DNA of 64,000 bases from Sinorhizobium terangae (GTDB lineage: Bacteria; Pseudomonadota; Alphaproteobacteria; Rhizobiales; Rhizobiaceae). The notes under the pieces were generated by a model. That model was not told the DNA's origin. It made no database searches and worked only from the letters and a program-made list of their open reading frames with translations. Positions 46,168 through 54,551 of this stretch are shown here, piece after piece; the stretch's first letter is position 1, and each line of letters opens with the position of its first letter. Position numbers and translations under genes: made by a program. Location: assembly GCF_009601505.1 (NCBI RefSeq), contig NZ_WITC01000100.1:53628-117627 (forward strand). Reading direction: 5' to 3'.

Positions 46168-48180
46168 ATGGACAAGTATCTCGCCTCAACGGAAGAAACC
46201 GAATTCAAGACGCTGACGGAACGCAGGGAGGAACTGGAGGACATCGGCCAGAACTGTTCCACCAATCCGACCATGGGCGATATCATCAATCGCCGCTTCT
46301 CGCGCCGCTCCTTCATCGGCGGCTCGCTCGCCGTTGCCGCCATTTCGACGACGGTGAGCCCGCTCGCGCTTTTGACGGCCGATGAAGCGCGCGCCGACGA
46401 CGCCTCGCGTTTCGACTTCGCTGAAGTCGAGGCCGGCGTCGACGAAAACCATCACGTCGCCGACGGCTACGATGCCGATATCCTCTTGCGCTGGGGAGAC
46501 AAGGTTTTTGCCGGCAGCCCGGACTTCGACCCGAAGAACCAGACGGCTGCCGCCCAGGAAAAGCTCTTCGGCTATAACAACGACTATGTCGGCTTCATCC
46601 CGCTCGAAGGCAGTGCGGACCATGGTCTGCTGGTCGTCAACCACGAATACACCAACGCGGAACTGATGTTCCCGGCCTTCGCCTCGATCGTGAAGGAGAA
46701 GGTGACCAAGGACGGCAAGGAAGTCGAGGAGGAAAAGGTTACCCTTGGCGAATACACCAAGGACCTCGTCGACATCGAAATGGCCGCCCACGGCGGCACG
46801 ATCATCGAAATCCGCAAGGTGGACGGAAAGTGGCAACCGGTGCTCGACGGCAAATACAACCGCCGCATCACGCTCAATACCGAAATGCAGCTCTCCGGGC
46901 CGGTCGCCGGACATGACCGTGTGAAGACGGCGTCCGACCCGACTGGCAAGAAAGTCTTCGGCACCGTCAACAATTGCGCCGGCGGCGTCACCGCCTGGGG
47001 CACCTACATGATGGCCGAGGAAAACTTCAACGGCTATTTCGGCGGCGAAATCGCCGATGACCATCCGGAGTTCAAGCAGTTGAAGCGTCTCGGGGCGCCG
47101 GGCGGACAATACGAGTGGTCGAAATTCTACGACCGATTCGATGTGTCCAAGGAGCCGACAGAGGCCAACCGCTTCGGCTGGATCGTCGAAGTGGATGCCC
47201 TCGACCCGACCTCCGTCCCGAAGAAGCGCACGGCGCTTGGCCGCTTCAAGCATGAAGGTTGCGAATCCATCGTCAACAAGGACGGACGCGTCGTGCTCTA
47301 TACCGGCGACGACGAGCGTTATGATTACGTCTACAAGTTCGTGACCAAGGGCACCTACAACCCGAACGACCGCGCCGCCAACATGGACCTCTTCGACGAA
47401 GGCACGCTCTATGTGGCGAAGTTCGACGAAGATGGCACCGTCACCTGGATGCCGCTCGTCCATGGCGAGGGGCCGCTCACCGCTGAAAACGGTTTCGCTT
47501 CGCAGGCCGACGTGCTGATCGACACCCGGCTTGCCGCCGATGCGCTCGGCGCCACCAAGATGGACCGCCCGGAGGACATTCAGCCCAACCCGAAGACCGG
47601 CAAGGTCTACGTGATGCTGACCAACAACACCAAGCGCAAGGCGGAAGAGATCAACGCCGCCAATCCGCGCGCCAAGAACGCCTTCGGCCACATCATCGAA
47701 ATCACCGAGACCGATGGTGACTTCGCCTCGCTCACCAGCCGGTGGGACGTTCTTCTGAAATGCGGCGATCCGAGCGTTGCCGAAGTCGGTGCGTCGTTCT
47801 CGACGGCAACGACCAAGAACGGCTGGTTCGGCATGCCGGACAACTGCACGATCGACGCGGACGGCAGGCTCTGGGTGTCGACGGACGGCAACAACGAAAA
47901 GGAAACCGGCCGCACCGATGGCGTCTGGGCGATCGACACCGAGGGCGGAGCACGCGGAACCTCCAAGCTGTTCTTCCGTGTTCCCGTCGGTGCCGAGATG
48001 TGCGGACCCTGCTTCAATCCGACATCCGACACGTTCTTCCTCGCCGTGCAGCACCCGGGCGACGCCGGCCTTGCCACTTATGAGACGCCGGCAACGCGTT
48101 GGCCGGATTTCAAGGACGACATGCCGGTGCGTCCCGCCGTGGTGGCCGTTACCAAGCGCGGCGGCGGTCGGATCGGCTGA
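46168..48180 (+). CDS. phoX: PhoX family alkaline phosphatase-like protein (DUF839), Tat-exported
   Basis: A 670-residue protein of the calcium-dependent PhoX phosphatase family that releases phosphate from organic esters in the periplasm. A twin-arginine signal is visible at about residues 46-85 (RRFSRRSFIGGSLAVAA, ending near ADEARA). The body shows YNNDYVGFIPLEG, VVNHEYTNAELMFP and RPEDIQPNPKTGKVYVMLTNN, which are PhoX/DUF839 hallmarks. The long pre-signal region of 45 residues is typical for the group. A PHO box upstream supports the role. A strong hairpin separates it from the convergent recO. Confidence 0.9.
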   Translation: MDKYLASTEETEFKTLTERREELEDIGQNCSTNPTMGDIINRRFSRRSFIGGSLAVAAISTTVSPLALLTADEARADDASRFDFAEVEAGVDENHHVADGYDADILLRWGDKVFAGSPDFDPKNQTAAAQEKLFGYNNDYVGFIPLEGSADHGLLVVNHEYTNAELMFPAFASIVKEKVTKDGKEVEEEKVTLGEYTKDLVDIEMAAHGGTIIEIRKVDGKWQPVLDGKYNRRITLNTEMQLSGPVAGHDRVKTASDPTGKKVFGTVNNCAGGVTAWGTYMMAEENFNGYFGGEIADDHPEFKQLKRLGAPGGQYEWSKFYDRFDVSKEPTEANRFGWIVEVDALDPTSVPKKRTALGRFKHEGCESIVNKDGRVVLYTGDDERYDYVYKFVTKGTYNPNDRAANMDLFDEGTLYVAKFDEDGTVTWMPLVHGEGPLTAENGFASQADVLIDTRLAADALGATKMDRPEDIQPNPKTGKVYVMLTNNTKRKAEEINAANPRAKNAFGHIIEITETDGDFASLTSRWDVLLKCGDPSVAEVGASFSTATTKNGWFGMPDNCTIDADGRLWVSTDGNNEKETGRTDGVWAIDTEGGARGTSKLFFRVPVGAEMCGPCFNPTSDTFFLAVQHPGDAGLATYETPATRWPDFKDDMPVRPAVVAVTKRGGGRIG

Positions 48181-48193
48181 ACCCCATAGGCAA

Positions 48194-48219
48194 CGGACGC
48201 CGCGAAAACGCGGCGTCCG
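48194..48219. terminator. Hairpin between convergent phoX and recO
   Basis: A perfect 11-base stem, cggacgccgcg (48194-48204) and cgcggcgtccg (48209-48219), with an aaaa loop. It lies 14 bases after the phoX stop and 34 before the recO stop. There is no strong U-tract on either strand, but the position suggests a bidirectional terminator. Confidence 0.65.
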
Positions 48220-48252
48220 AATCCATCGCGGCAAGTTGTCGATAGGCGCCGA

Positions 48253-49002
48253 TCACGCCGCGGACGGTGGAGACGATTTCAATGCCTTCAGCGCCGCGTG
48301 CACAAAGGCGTCACGCACGGAAGCGGCGTCGAGACCGCGCGGCTCGTAGACATGGCGGTTGAGAAAATAGGCGGTCAGTCGGAACGCGGCCGCAAGACTG
48401 TCGTGGTCGGCCGCCTGATGCCCGCCGGGAGACAGGAAATCCGGAAGGGCGAGCATGCGTTCGGCATACCGCGCGCCCGCCTCCCGGCTGACGGCGCGGC
48501 CGGACTTGGGAGAGACGTAGACGAGATCCTGACGTACGCCGGTCGCCGCACATTCCGACAGATCCAGACCGAAGCCGAGGTCGTTCAAGACGGCAAGCTC
48601 GAAGCGCACGAACAGTTCGCCGGCATCCGCCGGATCCTGTAGATGGTCGACGATGACGGCAAGCGCCTCGTAGAGATGCGGGTGCGGATCGCGCTCCGGC
48701 AGCAGCCGCAACAGCGCGCCGAGGGCCTGGATGCCATAGACGGATGTCGCCGCCTCCATCAACCTTGCGGCGCGCAATTGAAGCGGCTCCACCCGAAACT
48801 CGCCGAGATGCTCGTCCAGCCGCGCCCGCCAGATCACCTCGACGGAATTGCCGGGCTGCAGCACCGGCTGCATCGTGCGCGACCGACCGGAGCGCACGAG
48901 GCCGAGATGCCGCCCGTGCGCGGCGGTCATGACTTCGGCAATCACGGAGCTTTCGCCGTGCCGCCGGATGCCGAGTATGATGGCTTGATCGCTCCACTGC
49001 AT
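48253..49002 (-). CDS. recO: DNA repair protein RecO
   Basis: Recombination mediator that anneals single strands and loads RecA with RecR. The 249-residue protein starts with the OB-fold segment [24 protein letters not shown]; the helical region with [15 protein letters not shown] and an [18 protein letters not shown] part follows. The conserved C-terminal zinc finger is reduced. ATG 49002 is chosen, as the longer frame to 49155 lacks RecO resemblance. It is not adjacent to era here (about 12 kb apart). Confidence 0.93.
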   Translation of the reverse strand: MQWSDQAIILGIRRHGESSVIAEVMTAAHGRHLGLVRSGRSRTMQPVLQPGNSVEVIWRARLDEHLGEFRVEPLQLRAARLMEAATSVYGIQALGALLRLLPERDPHPHLYEALAVIVDHLQDPADAGELFVRFELAVLNDLGFGLDLSECAATGVRQDLVYVSPKSGRAVSREAGARYAERMLALPDFLSPGGHQAADHDSLAAAFRLTAYFLNRHVYEPRGLDAASVRDAFVHAALKALKSSPPSAA

Positions 49003-49228
49003 GGAAGAGGCATACACCCGGGCCTGAAAGCGGATCAAGCACAGATGCTTGGCCTCGGACGAGCCGACGTGAACGGGTCCCGACGCCACTGTCACCTTTT
49101 CGCGACACCGGCCGCCGGCCACATTTCCGCCCTTCTCTTGCCTCTTCTCAGACACTTTTGGCGCTCAAGCCGAACTGGTCGTTGGAATGCCTCCCGAGTC
49201 CAAGAATTTGCAGTCAGCAGGATCAACT

Positions 49229-49969
49229 ATGTGTGTGTCCCGGAACAGCGCCGTTAGCTCCGCGCAGCTCTTCGCCGTTCTCCTCGTTTCGTCATTTCTC
49301 GCCGGCTGCGCGACAAGCGGCCAAAACGCCAAGCTGAAGGGCCCGGATCCCTATTACGTCGCAATGTACGGGCCGAAACCGGAAGAGAAGTTCCCGCTTG
49401 CCGCCATCGACATCAGCAAGGTCGAGCCTCGCTTTCTGCGGCAGCAGGTGGCCTATCCCACCTCGGAACCCCCGGGCACGATCGTTGTCGACACCCAGAA
49501 TCGCTTCCTTTATCTCGTGCAGGACGGCGGGATGGCGTTGCGCTATGGAATCGGTGTCGGCAAGGCGGGGCTGGAATTCCAGGGCGAGGCGCGCGTCGGA
49601 CGCAAGGCCGAGTGGCCGCGCTGGACGCCGACGTCGGACATGGTCGCACGCGAACCGGAACGCTATGGGCCGCTCGCCGGCGGAATGGAGCCGGGAATTC
49701 GCAACCCGCTCGGTCCGCGCGCGCTCTATCTTTACCAGGGCAACCGCGACACGCTGTTTCGGATCCACGGCACCACCGAGGCCTGGTCGATCGGCAAGGC
49801 CGTTTCGAGCGGCTGCATCCGGCTTTTCAATCCGGACATCATCGATCTTTACAGCCGCGTGCCGACGGATACGCGCGTCGTCGTACTGCAGTCCGAGCCA
49901 CCTGTGGCCGGACCGCTCCAAGCGCCCATGTCGACAGCCACCAGTGCGGGGCAACCGCTTCCCATGTGA
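49229..49969 (+). CDS. L,D-transpeptidase (YkuD), lipoprotein
   Basis: A 246-residue envelope enzyme that forms 3-3 peptidoglycan crosslinks or attaches proteins to the wall. The signal peptide ends in a lipobox, FLAGC at about residues 22-26, indicating lipid anchoring. The YkuD catalytic site is IHGTTEAWSIGKAVSSGCIR, with the nucleophile Cys and conserved His. The start at ATG 49229, with agga upstream, is chosen over 49187. The 3' end is convergent with the VOC gene, only 4 bases apart. Confidence 0.92.
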   Translation: MCVSRNSAVSSAQLFAVLLVSSFLAGCATSGQNAKLKGPDPYYVAMYGPKPEEKFPLAAIDISKVEPRFLRQQVAYPTSEPPGTIVVDTQNRFLYLVQDGGMALRYGIGVGKAGLEFQGEARVGRKAEWPRWTPTSDMVAREPERYGPLAGGMEPGIRNPLGPRALYLYQGNRDTLFRIHGTTEAWSIGKAVSSGCIRLFNPDIIDLYSRVPTDTRVVVLQSEPPVAGPLQAPMSTATSAGQPLPM

Positions 49970-49973
49970 CGCC

Positions 49974-50336
49974 TCACCAGGCGTCCGGCTCGCGTACCAT
50001 GTGCACGATGTTCGCAGGGTTCATGATCCAGCCGCCGCGAAAGCCTTCACCCAATTCCTCGACCGCGTCGCAGCGGACAGCTCCGTTCGTCGCGAGATGG
50101 TCGAGCGCCTTCTCGTGGTCGTTGGTGAAAAGCTCCAGCCAGATTTCCGCCTGACTGTAGTTCGGTGCCTCATCTATCCAGAGGCGGTTTGGGCCGAAAA
50201 TGAACCCCTTCGCAGGCATCTTCTCGTCGAAGGGCGGGAGCCCGACGACGTCACGGTAGAAGGCAATCACCGCCTCGTATTGATGGCTCGGAACCTTCAT
50301 GGCGATGTTGAGCCCGCCCTTGATCTCCTTCGACAT
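49974..50336 (-). CDS. VOC family (glyoxalase-like) protein
   Basis: A 120-residue vicinal-oxygen-chelate fold protein (MKVPSHQYEAVIAFYRDVVG start, IWLELFTNDHEKALDHL). Such proteins include glyoxalases, dioxygenases and antibiotic-binding proteins; the ligand is unknown. It follows the AHSA1-family gene by 11 bases and is probably in the same ArsR-controlled transcript. Confidence 0.85.
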   Translation of the reverse strand: MSKEIKGGLNIAMKVPSHQYEAVIAFYRDVVGLPPFDEKMPAKGFIFGPNRLWIDEAPNYSQAEIWLELFTNDHEKALDHLATNGAVRCDAVEELGEGFRGGWIMNPANIVHMVREPDAW

Positions 50337-50347
50337 CGCACGACCTC

Positions 50348-50830
50348 CTAGGCGTCCGGCTCGAGCGCCGGGTTGCCCGAGAGTTCGCTGACGTAATAAC
50401 CCTCACGCAGGTTGATGCCGTATTCGACCCAGGCCTTCATGCAGGCGAGCATCTGCGACCAGCCTTCGCAGTTCATATAGGAGCTCTTCTGCCCCTGCTC
50501 GTTCTCTCGCCAACCGGTTTCGGCAATGGTGACCATCGTTGCGCCGTCGTCGAGAGACTTGAAGCGCATCTCCACCGTTGTCCGATAGGGTGCCTCGCCC
50601 TCGGCCACCTTGGCGTCCCAACGGAATACGATTCTTTCATTCGGCTCGACGGTTTCCACGTCCACCGGCACCTCGCCCCACCAGGTCACGGTCGTGCCGG
50701 CAACCAGTGGCGCGCTGACACCGCCAAGCGTCACGAAATAACGGCTGAGTTGGTCCGGATTGACGACAGCGTCGAACACTTCGTCGACAGGACGGGCGAT
50801 CCGACCGTTCACGCGAAATTCCAAGGTCAT
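50348..50830 (-). CDS. SRPBCC family protein (AHSA1 domain)
   Basis: A 160-residue START/Bet v1-like fold protein of the activator of Hsp90 ATPase 1-like group (FRVNGRIARPVDEVFDAVVN, then VETVEPNERIVFRW and a GWSQMLACMKAWVEYG end). Members bind small hydrophobic ligands; function here is unknown. ATG 50830 has a ggaggaag site directly upstream and is preferred over the longer frame at 50857. The gene is divergent from an ArsR regulator, a common pairing. Confidence 0.88.
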   Translation of the reverse strand: MTLEFRVNGRIARPVDEVFDAVVNPDQLSRYFVTLGGVSAPLVAGTTVTWWGEVPVDVETVEPNERIVFRWDAKVAEGEAPYRTTVEMRFKSLDDGATMVTIAETGWRENEQGQKSSYMNCEGWSQMLACMKAWVEYGINLREGYYVSELSGNPALEPDA

Positions 50831-50863
50831 GTCTTCCTCCTCGCCATTGTGTCGCACAATAAT

Positions 50864-50883
50864 ATGTTATAAAAATATAACAT
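50864..50883. promoter_or_regulatory. Palindromic operator between the AHSA1 and ArsR genes
   Basis: Perfect 8-base arms atgttata (50864-50871) and tataacat (50876-50883), separated by aaaa, in an AT-rich stretch. The right arm overlaps the ATG of the ArsR gene (50882). It lies in the 51-base divergent intergenic space, so an ArsR dimer bound here would block both genes. Confidence 0.65.
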
Positions 50884-51214
50884 GTCAACCGATTCGAAGG
50901 ACGATGCCGTTTTCAAGGCGCTGGCCAATGGCCTGCGCCGGCAGATGCTGGACGCCCTGAAAGCCGCACCCCAGACGACCGGCATGCTTTGCGAACAATT
51001 CTCGCAGCTCGACCGCTGCACCGTGATGCAGCACCTGAAGGTTCTGGAGGATGCGAGCCTGATCCTGGTCCACCGCGAGGGACGCGAGCGGTGGAACCAT
51101 TTGAATGCGCTACCAATCCAGGCCATTCATGATCGCTGGATCAGCCAGTATGCGGCCCACGCGATGTCTGTCCTCACGGCCATGCATCGCGGGCTCGAAA
51201 GCCCGTCCGAGTGA
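50882..51214 (+). CDS. ArsR-family transcriptional regulator
   Basis: A 110-residue winged-helix repressor. The helix-turn-helix lies around residues 15-65 (MLDALKAAPQTTGMLCEQFS, CTVMQHLKVLEDASLILVHR). The ArsR metal-site ELCVCDL motif is absent, so it is probably of the nonmetal type often paired with an SRPBCC gene. Its ATG overlaps the palindromic operator, implying autoregulation. Confidence 0.9.
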   Translation: MSTDSKDDAVFKALANGLRRQMLDALKAAPQTTGMLCEQFSQLDRCTVMQHLKVLEDASLILVHREGRERWNHLNALPIQAIHDRWISQYAAHAMSVLTAMHRGLESPSE

Positions 51215-51261
51215 CGGATTCGGCTTTCCATCGCTCTGCTTTCTTCGTATGAACTGTCCGA

Positions 51262-51366
51262 CTACAGCGCCGCGCGTCTTGTCAGACGCGCAAAGGACGC
51301 TGTAGCACTTTGATTTGCTGCATGTTCTTATCCTTAATCGACTACGATTTAAGGGAACATGCAGTA
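51262..51366 (-). repeat. Sinorhizobium-type intergenic repeat, copy B (reverse orientation)
   Basis: Reverse-complement copy of the element at 18364-18468: ctacagcgccgcgcgtct at the left and ttaagggaacatgcagtag at the right. It ends 20 bases before the lpsL start. The in-frame coding seen upstream of lpsL in this stretch comes from the repeat and is not a true N-terminus. Confidence 0.75.
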
Positions 51367-51386
51367 GGCAATTTGGGGATACCGTA

Positions 51387-52412
51387 GTGCGCTACCTCAT
51401 TACTGGCACGGCAGGCTTCATCGGTTTTCACGTCGCCAAGCGGTTGATCGACGAGGGCCATTTCGTGGTCGGCTTCGATGGCATGACGCCCTATTACGAC
51501 GTGACGCTCAAGGAGCAGCGCCACGCGATCCTGAAGCGCTCCAATGGCTTCAAGGCAGTGACCGCGATGCTTGAGGACCGGCGGGCACTCGACCAAGCTG
51601 CCGAGCTTGCCGAGCCCGAGGTGATCATTCATCTCGCGGCGCAGGCGGGCGTTCGCTACAGCCTCGAAAATCCCAAGGCCTATGTCGACTCGAACCTCCT
51701 CGGCACCTGGAACATACTGGAACTTGCGCGCGCGATTGGCCCCAAACACCTGATGCTCGCCTCAACTTCCTCGATCTACGGCGCCAACGAAAAGATTCCC
51801 TTTTCCGAGATGGACCGGACCGACGAGCCGCTGACGCTCTATGCGGCAACGAAAAAATCGATGGAACTGATGGCGCATAGCTACGCCCATCTCTACAAGG
51901 TGCCTACGACGGCGTTCCGCTTCTTCACGGTTTACGGCCCATGGGGACGCCCGGACATGGCGCTGTTCAAGTTCGTGGACGCGATTTTCAACGATCGGCC
52001 GATCGACATCTACGGTGAGGGCCGGATGAGCCGGGACTTCACCTATATCGATGATCTCGTCGAAGGTATCCTCAGGCTTTCGCATGTTGCACCGGCGGAG
52101 GAAAATCGCGTCGTAACGGCGAAGGCGAAGGACACGCTCTCCCATCAGGCGCCGTTCCGCGTCGTCAATATCGGCGGCGGCCAGCCAGTCGAATTGATGA
52201 CCTTCGTCGAAACGGTCGAAAAGGCAGTCGGCCGGCCCGCCATCCGCAACATGCTTCCGATGCAACAGGGCGACGTACCCCGCACCTACGCTTCACCGGA
52301 TCTGCTCGAAGCGTTGACTGATTTCAAGCCGTCGATTTCGGTCGAGGAGGGTATCGCGCGCTTTGCGGAATGGTATCAGACATATTATCGTAAGACCGGC
52401 CAGATCGCGTGA
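51387..52412 (+). CDS. lpsL: UDP-glucuronate 4-epimerase (LpsL-like)
   Basis: Converts UDP-glucuronate to UDP-galacturonate for LPS and capsule sugars. The 341-residue extended SDR shows TGTAGFIG near the N-terminus, [14 protein letters not shown], and the catalytic YAATK ([11 protein letters not shown]). It uses a GTG start at 51387 ([10 protein letters not shown]) behind a weak ggggat site. An earlier ATG at 51315 is within a repeat element and is rejected. Its substrate is made by the downstream rkpK product. Confidence 0.9.
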   Translation: MRYLITGTAGFIGFHVAKRLIDEGHFVVGFDGMTPYYDVTLKEQRHAILKRSNGFKAVTAMLEDRRALDQAAELAEPEVIIHLAAQAGVRYSLENPKAYVDSNLLGTWNILELARAIGPKHLMLASTSSIYGANEKIPFSEMDRTDEPLTLYAATKKSMELMAHSYAHLYKVPTTAFRFFTVYGPWGRPDMALFKFVDAIFNDRPIDIYGEGRMSRDFTYIDDLVEGILRLSHVAPAEENRVVTAKAKDTLSHQAPFRVVNIGGGQPVELMTFVETVEKAVGRPAIRNMLPMQQGDVPRTYASPDLLEALTDFKPSISVEEGIARFAEWYQTYYRKTGQIA

Positions 52413-52549
52413 CCCGGTCAACCAACGAAGCTGCGGCAAAACCTCAGATCGGGCCCAAAATGGTCGCAAATAGGTCTATTTCGCCTTTAATACACAAAGT
52501 TATTTAACCGACATCCTCAAGAAATACCCATCAAACAAAGGAAGAACCG

Positions 52550-53863
52550 ATGAAAATCACGATGATCGGCGCCGGCTATGTCGGCCTTGTTTCGGGCGTC
52601 TGTTTTGCGGATTTTGGCCACGACGTGATCTGCCTCGACAAGGACGAAGGCAAGATCGAGGCGCTGAAGCAGGGGCAAATCCCGATCTTCGAACCGGGCC
52701 TCGACCATCTTGTCGCCAGCAATGTCGCGTCGGGACGCCTGAGCTTTACGACCGACCTCAAGTCCGCCGTCGCGGAAAGCGATGTGATCTTCATCGCCGT
52801 CGGCACGCCGTCGCGGCGCGGTGACGGGCATGCCGATCTCTCCTACGTTTATGCCGCCGCCCGGGAGATTGCGACCAACCTCACCGGCTTCACCGTTGTC
52901 GTGACGAAGTCGACGGTTCCGGTCGGAACGGGCGACGAGGTCGAGCGCATCATCCGCGAAACCAATCCGCAAGCCGATGTCGCCGTCGTCTCCAATCCGG
53001 AGTTCCTGCGCGAGGGCGCAGCGATCGAGGATTTCAAGCGGCCGGATCGTATTGTCGTCGGCCTCAACGGCAATGACCAGCGGGCACGCGAAGTCATGAC
53101 CGAGGTCTACCGCCCGCTTTACCTCAACCAGTCGCCGCTTGTCTTTACCACGCGCCGCACCTCCGAACTGATCAAGTATGCGGGCAACGCCTTCCTGGCG
53201 ATGAAGATCACCTTCATCAACGAAATGGCCGATCTGTGCGAAAAGGTCGGTGCCGATGTCCAGGATGTCGCCCGCGGCATTGGCCTCGACGGCCGCATAG
53301 GCTCGAAGTTCCTCCACGCCGGGCCGGGTTATGGCGGCTCGTGCTTCCCCAAGGATACGCTGGCACTCGTCAAGACCGCCCAGGACTATGACAGCCCTGT
53401 TCGCCTCGTCGAGACGACCGTCGCGATCAACGACAACCGCAAGCGTGCCATGGGCCGCAAGGTAATTGCCGCCGCAGGTGGCGATGTGCGCGGGCGCAAA
53501 GTCGCCGTCCTCGGCCTCACCTTCAAGCCGAACACCGACGACATGCGCGACAGCCCCGCGATCGCGATCGTACAGACCCTGCAGGATGTCGGCGCCAAGG
53601 TCGTCGGATACGATCCGGAGGGTGTCGAGAACGCCCGCAAGTTGATCGACGGCATGGATTATGCAAACGACCCCTACGACGCGGCGGCCGATGCCGACGC
53701 ACTGGTCATCGTGACCGAGTGGAACGAATTCCGGGCGCTCGATTTCGCACGGCTCAAGAACGTCATGAAAACGCCGTTGCTCGTCGACCTGCGCAACATC
53801 TACCGCAAGGACGAGGTGACCAGGCACGGTTTCAGCTATGCCAGCATCGGCCGGCCCGATTGA
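52550..53863 (+). CDS. rkpK: UDP-glucose 6-dehydrogenase
   Basis: Oxidises UDP-glucose to UDP-glucuronate using two NAD. The NAD-binding motif GAGYVG lies at residues 7-12. The catalytic cysteine is in GGSCFPKDT. Domain joins (EFLREGAAIEDF, TFKPNTDDMRDSPA) match the family. The length is 437 residues. It sits 137 bases after lpsL, and its product is the substrate for LpsL. The name rkpK follows the S. meliloti orthologue required for LPS and K-antigen. Confidence 0.94.
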   Translation: MKITMIGAGYVGLVSGVCFADFGHDVICLDKDEGKIEALKQGQIPIFEPGLDHLVASNVASGRLSFTTDLKSAVAESDVIFIAVGTPSRRGDGHADLSYVYAAAREIATNLTGFTVVVTKSTVPVGTGDEVERIIRETNPQADVAVVSNPEFLREGAAIEDFKRPDRIVVGLNGNDQRAREVMTEVYRPLYLNQSPLVFTTRRTSELIKYAGNAFLAMKITFINEMADLCEKVGADVQDVARGIGLDGRIGSKFLHAGPGYGGSCFPKDTLALVKTAQDYDSPVRLVETTVAINDNRKRAMGRKVIAAAGGDVRGRKVAVLGLTFKPNTDDMRDSPAIAIVQTLQDVGAKVVGYDPEGVENARKLIDGMDYANDPYDAAADADALVIVTEWNEFRALDFARLKNVMKTPLLVDLRNIYRKDEVTRHGFSYASIGRPD

Positions 53864-53901
53864 CCGATAGAGTACGTTCCGGAAAACCGGGATAGGAAAT
53901 T

Positions 53902-53936
53902 TCACGTGACGGCGGATTTATCACGCCGTCACGTGA
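53902..53936. terminator. Hairpin after rkpK
   Basis: A perfect 13-base stem, tcacgtgacggcg (53902-53914) and cgccgtcacgtga (53924-53936), with a nine-base loop. It lies 38 bases past the rkpK stop and before the convergent exported-protein gene, so a bidirectional terminator is likely. It includes the symmetric cacgtg hexamer in each arm. Confidence 0.55.
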
Positions 53937-53967
53937 CAGCGCGGCTGCAGTCGGAAGCTCTCCGTCC

Positions 53968-54282
53968 TCACGCCTTCGGGCCCACCTGTGGCATCGAGTC
54001 CCAGCTTTTTCCTGCGAGGATGACGCAGCTTCGGCCCGAAACATCCGTCACGATCAGCGTCCAACTGCCGTTGTCGGCGGCAAAGACTTCCATCACGGCC
54101 TGCGGATTGATCAAGCCGACAGCCGCAGGCTTCTCATCATACTTCTGCGCAAGAAACTCAATCACCTGGGAACGCTCGGCACAATTCGCGATCGCCTGCG
54201 AGTCCGCCGGATAGGGATGCGCCGTCACTGCTACAGCCAATATGATGGCTCTCGTGAGGCCGCGGATCACATTGCCTGCCAT
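53968..54282 (-). CDS. Small exported hypothetical protein
   Basis: A 104-residue protein with a signal peptide at about residues 1-30 (LTRAIILAVAVTAHPYPADS). The mature part has two cysteines (IANCAERS and GRSCVILAG) that may form a disulfide, and resembles unnamed rhizobial periplasmic proteins. ATG 54282 is well supported by aggaggtg directly upstream; a 39-residue upstream extension is rejected. Function unknown. Confidence 0.75.
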   Translation of the reverse strand: MAGNVIRGLTRAIILAVAVTAHPYPADSQAIANCAERSQVIEFLAQKYDEKPAAVGLINPQAVMEVFAADNGSWTLIVTDVSGRSCVILAGKSWDSMPQVGPKA

Positions 54283-54551
54283 GAGGCACCTCCTTTCGCC
54301 GGGGGCTCCCGGCGGAAGAGGATTTCCGCTGACCTGTTCCGCCGTGGACCGGCATTCTATGGTCGACACCTGCTCGCGACCCGAGACCGGTGTCGCCACG
54401 AGAGGAGTATGACGGAAAGCAGGTTATATTTCAATTAACTAATATATAGACCGTTCACCTGAAAGCCGCCATGCCAACGTCGATGTTGAACAAACGATCA
54501 TTGGCACTGGGCCGTTCCACTTTCCCGATCACTTTTCTTTCAAGGCCGCCA

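Noticed and set aside
46186..48234. 682-codon open frame on the minus strand antisense to phoX
   Set aside because: Phase and composition are those of a shadow frame of a strongly codon-biased gene; no domain or ribosome site supports it.
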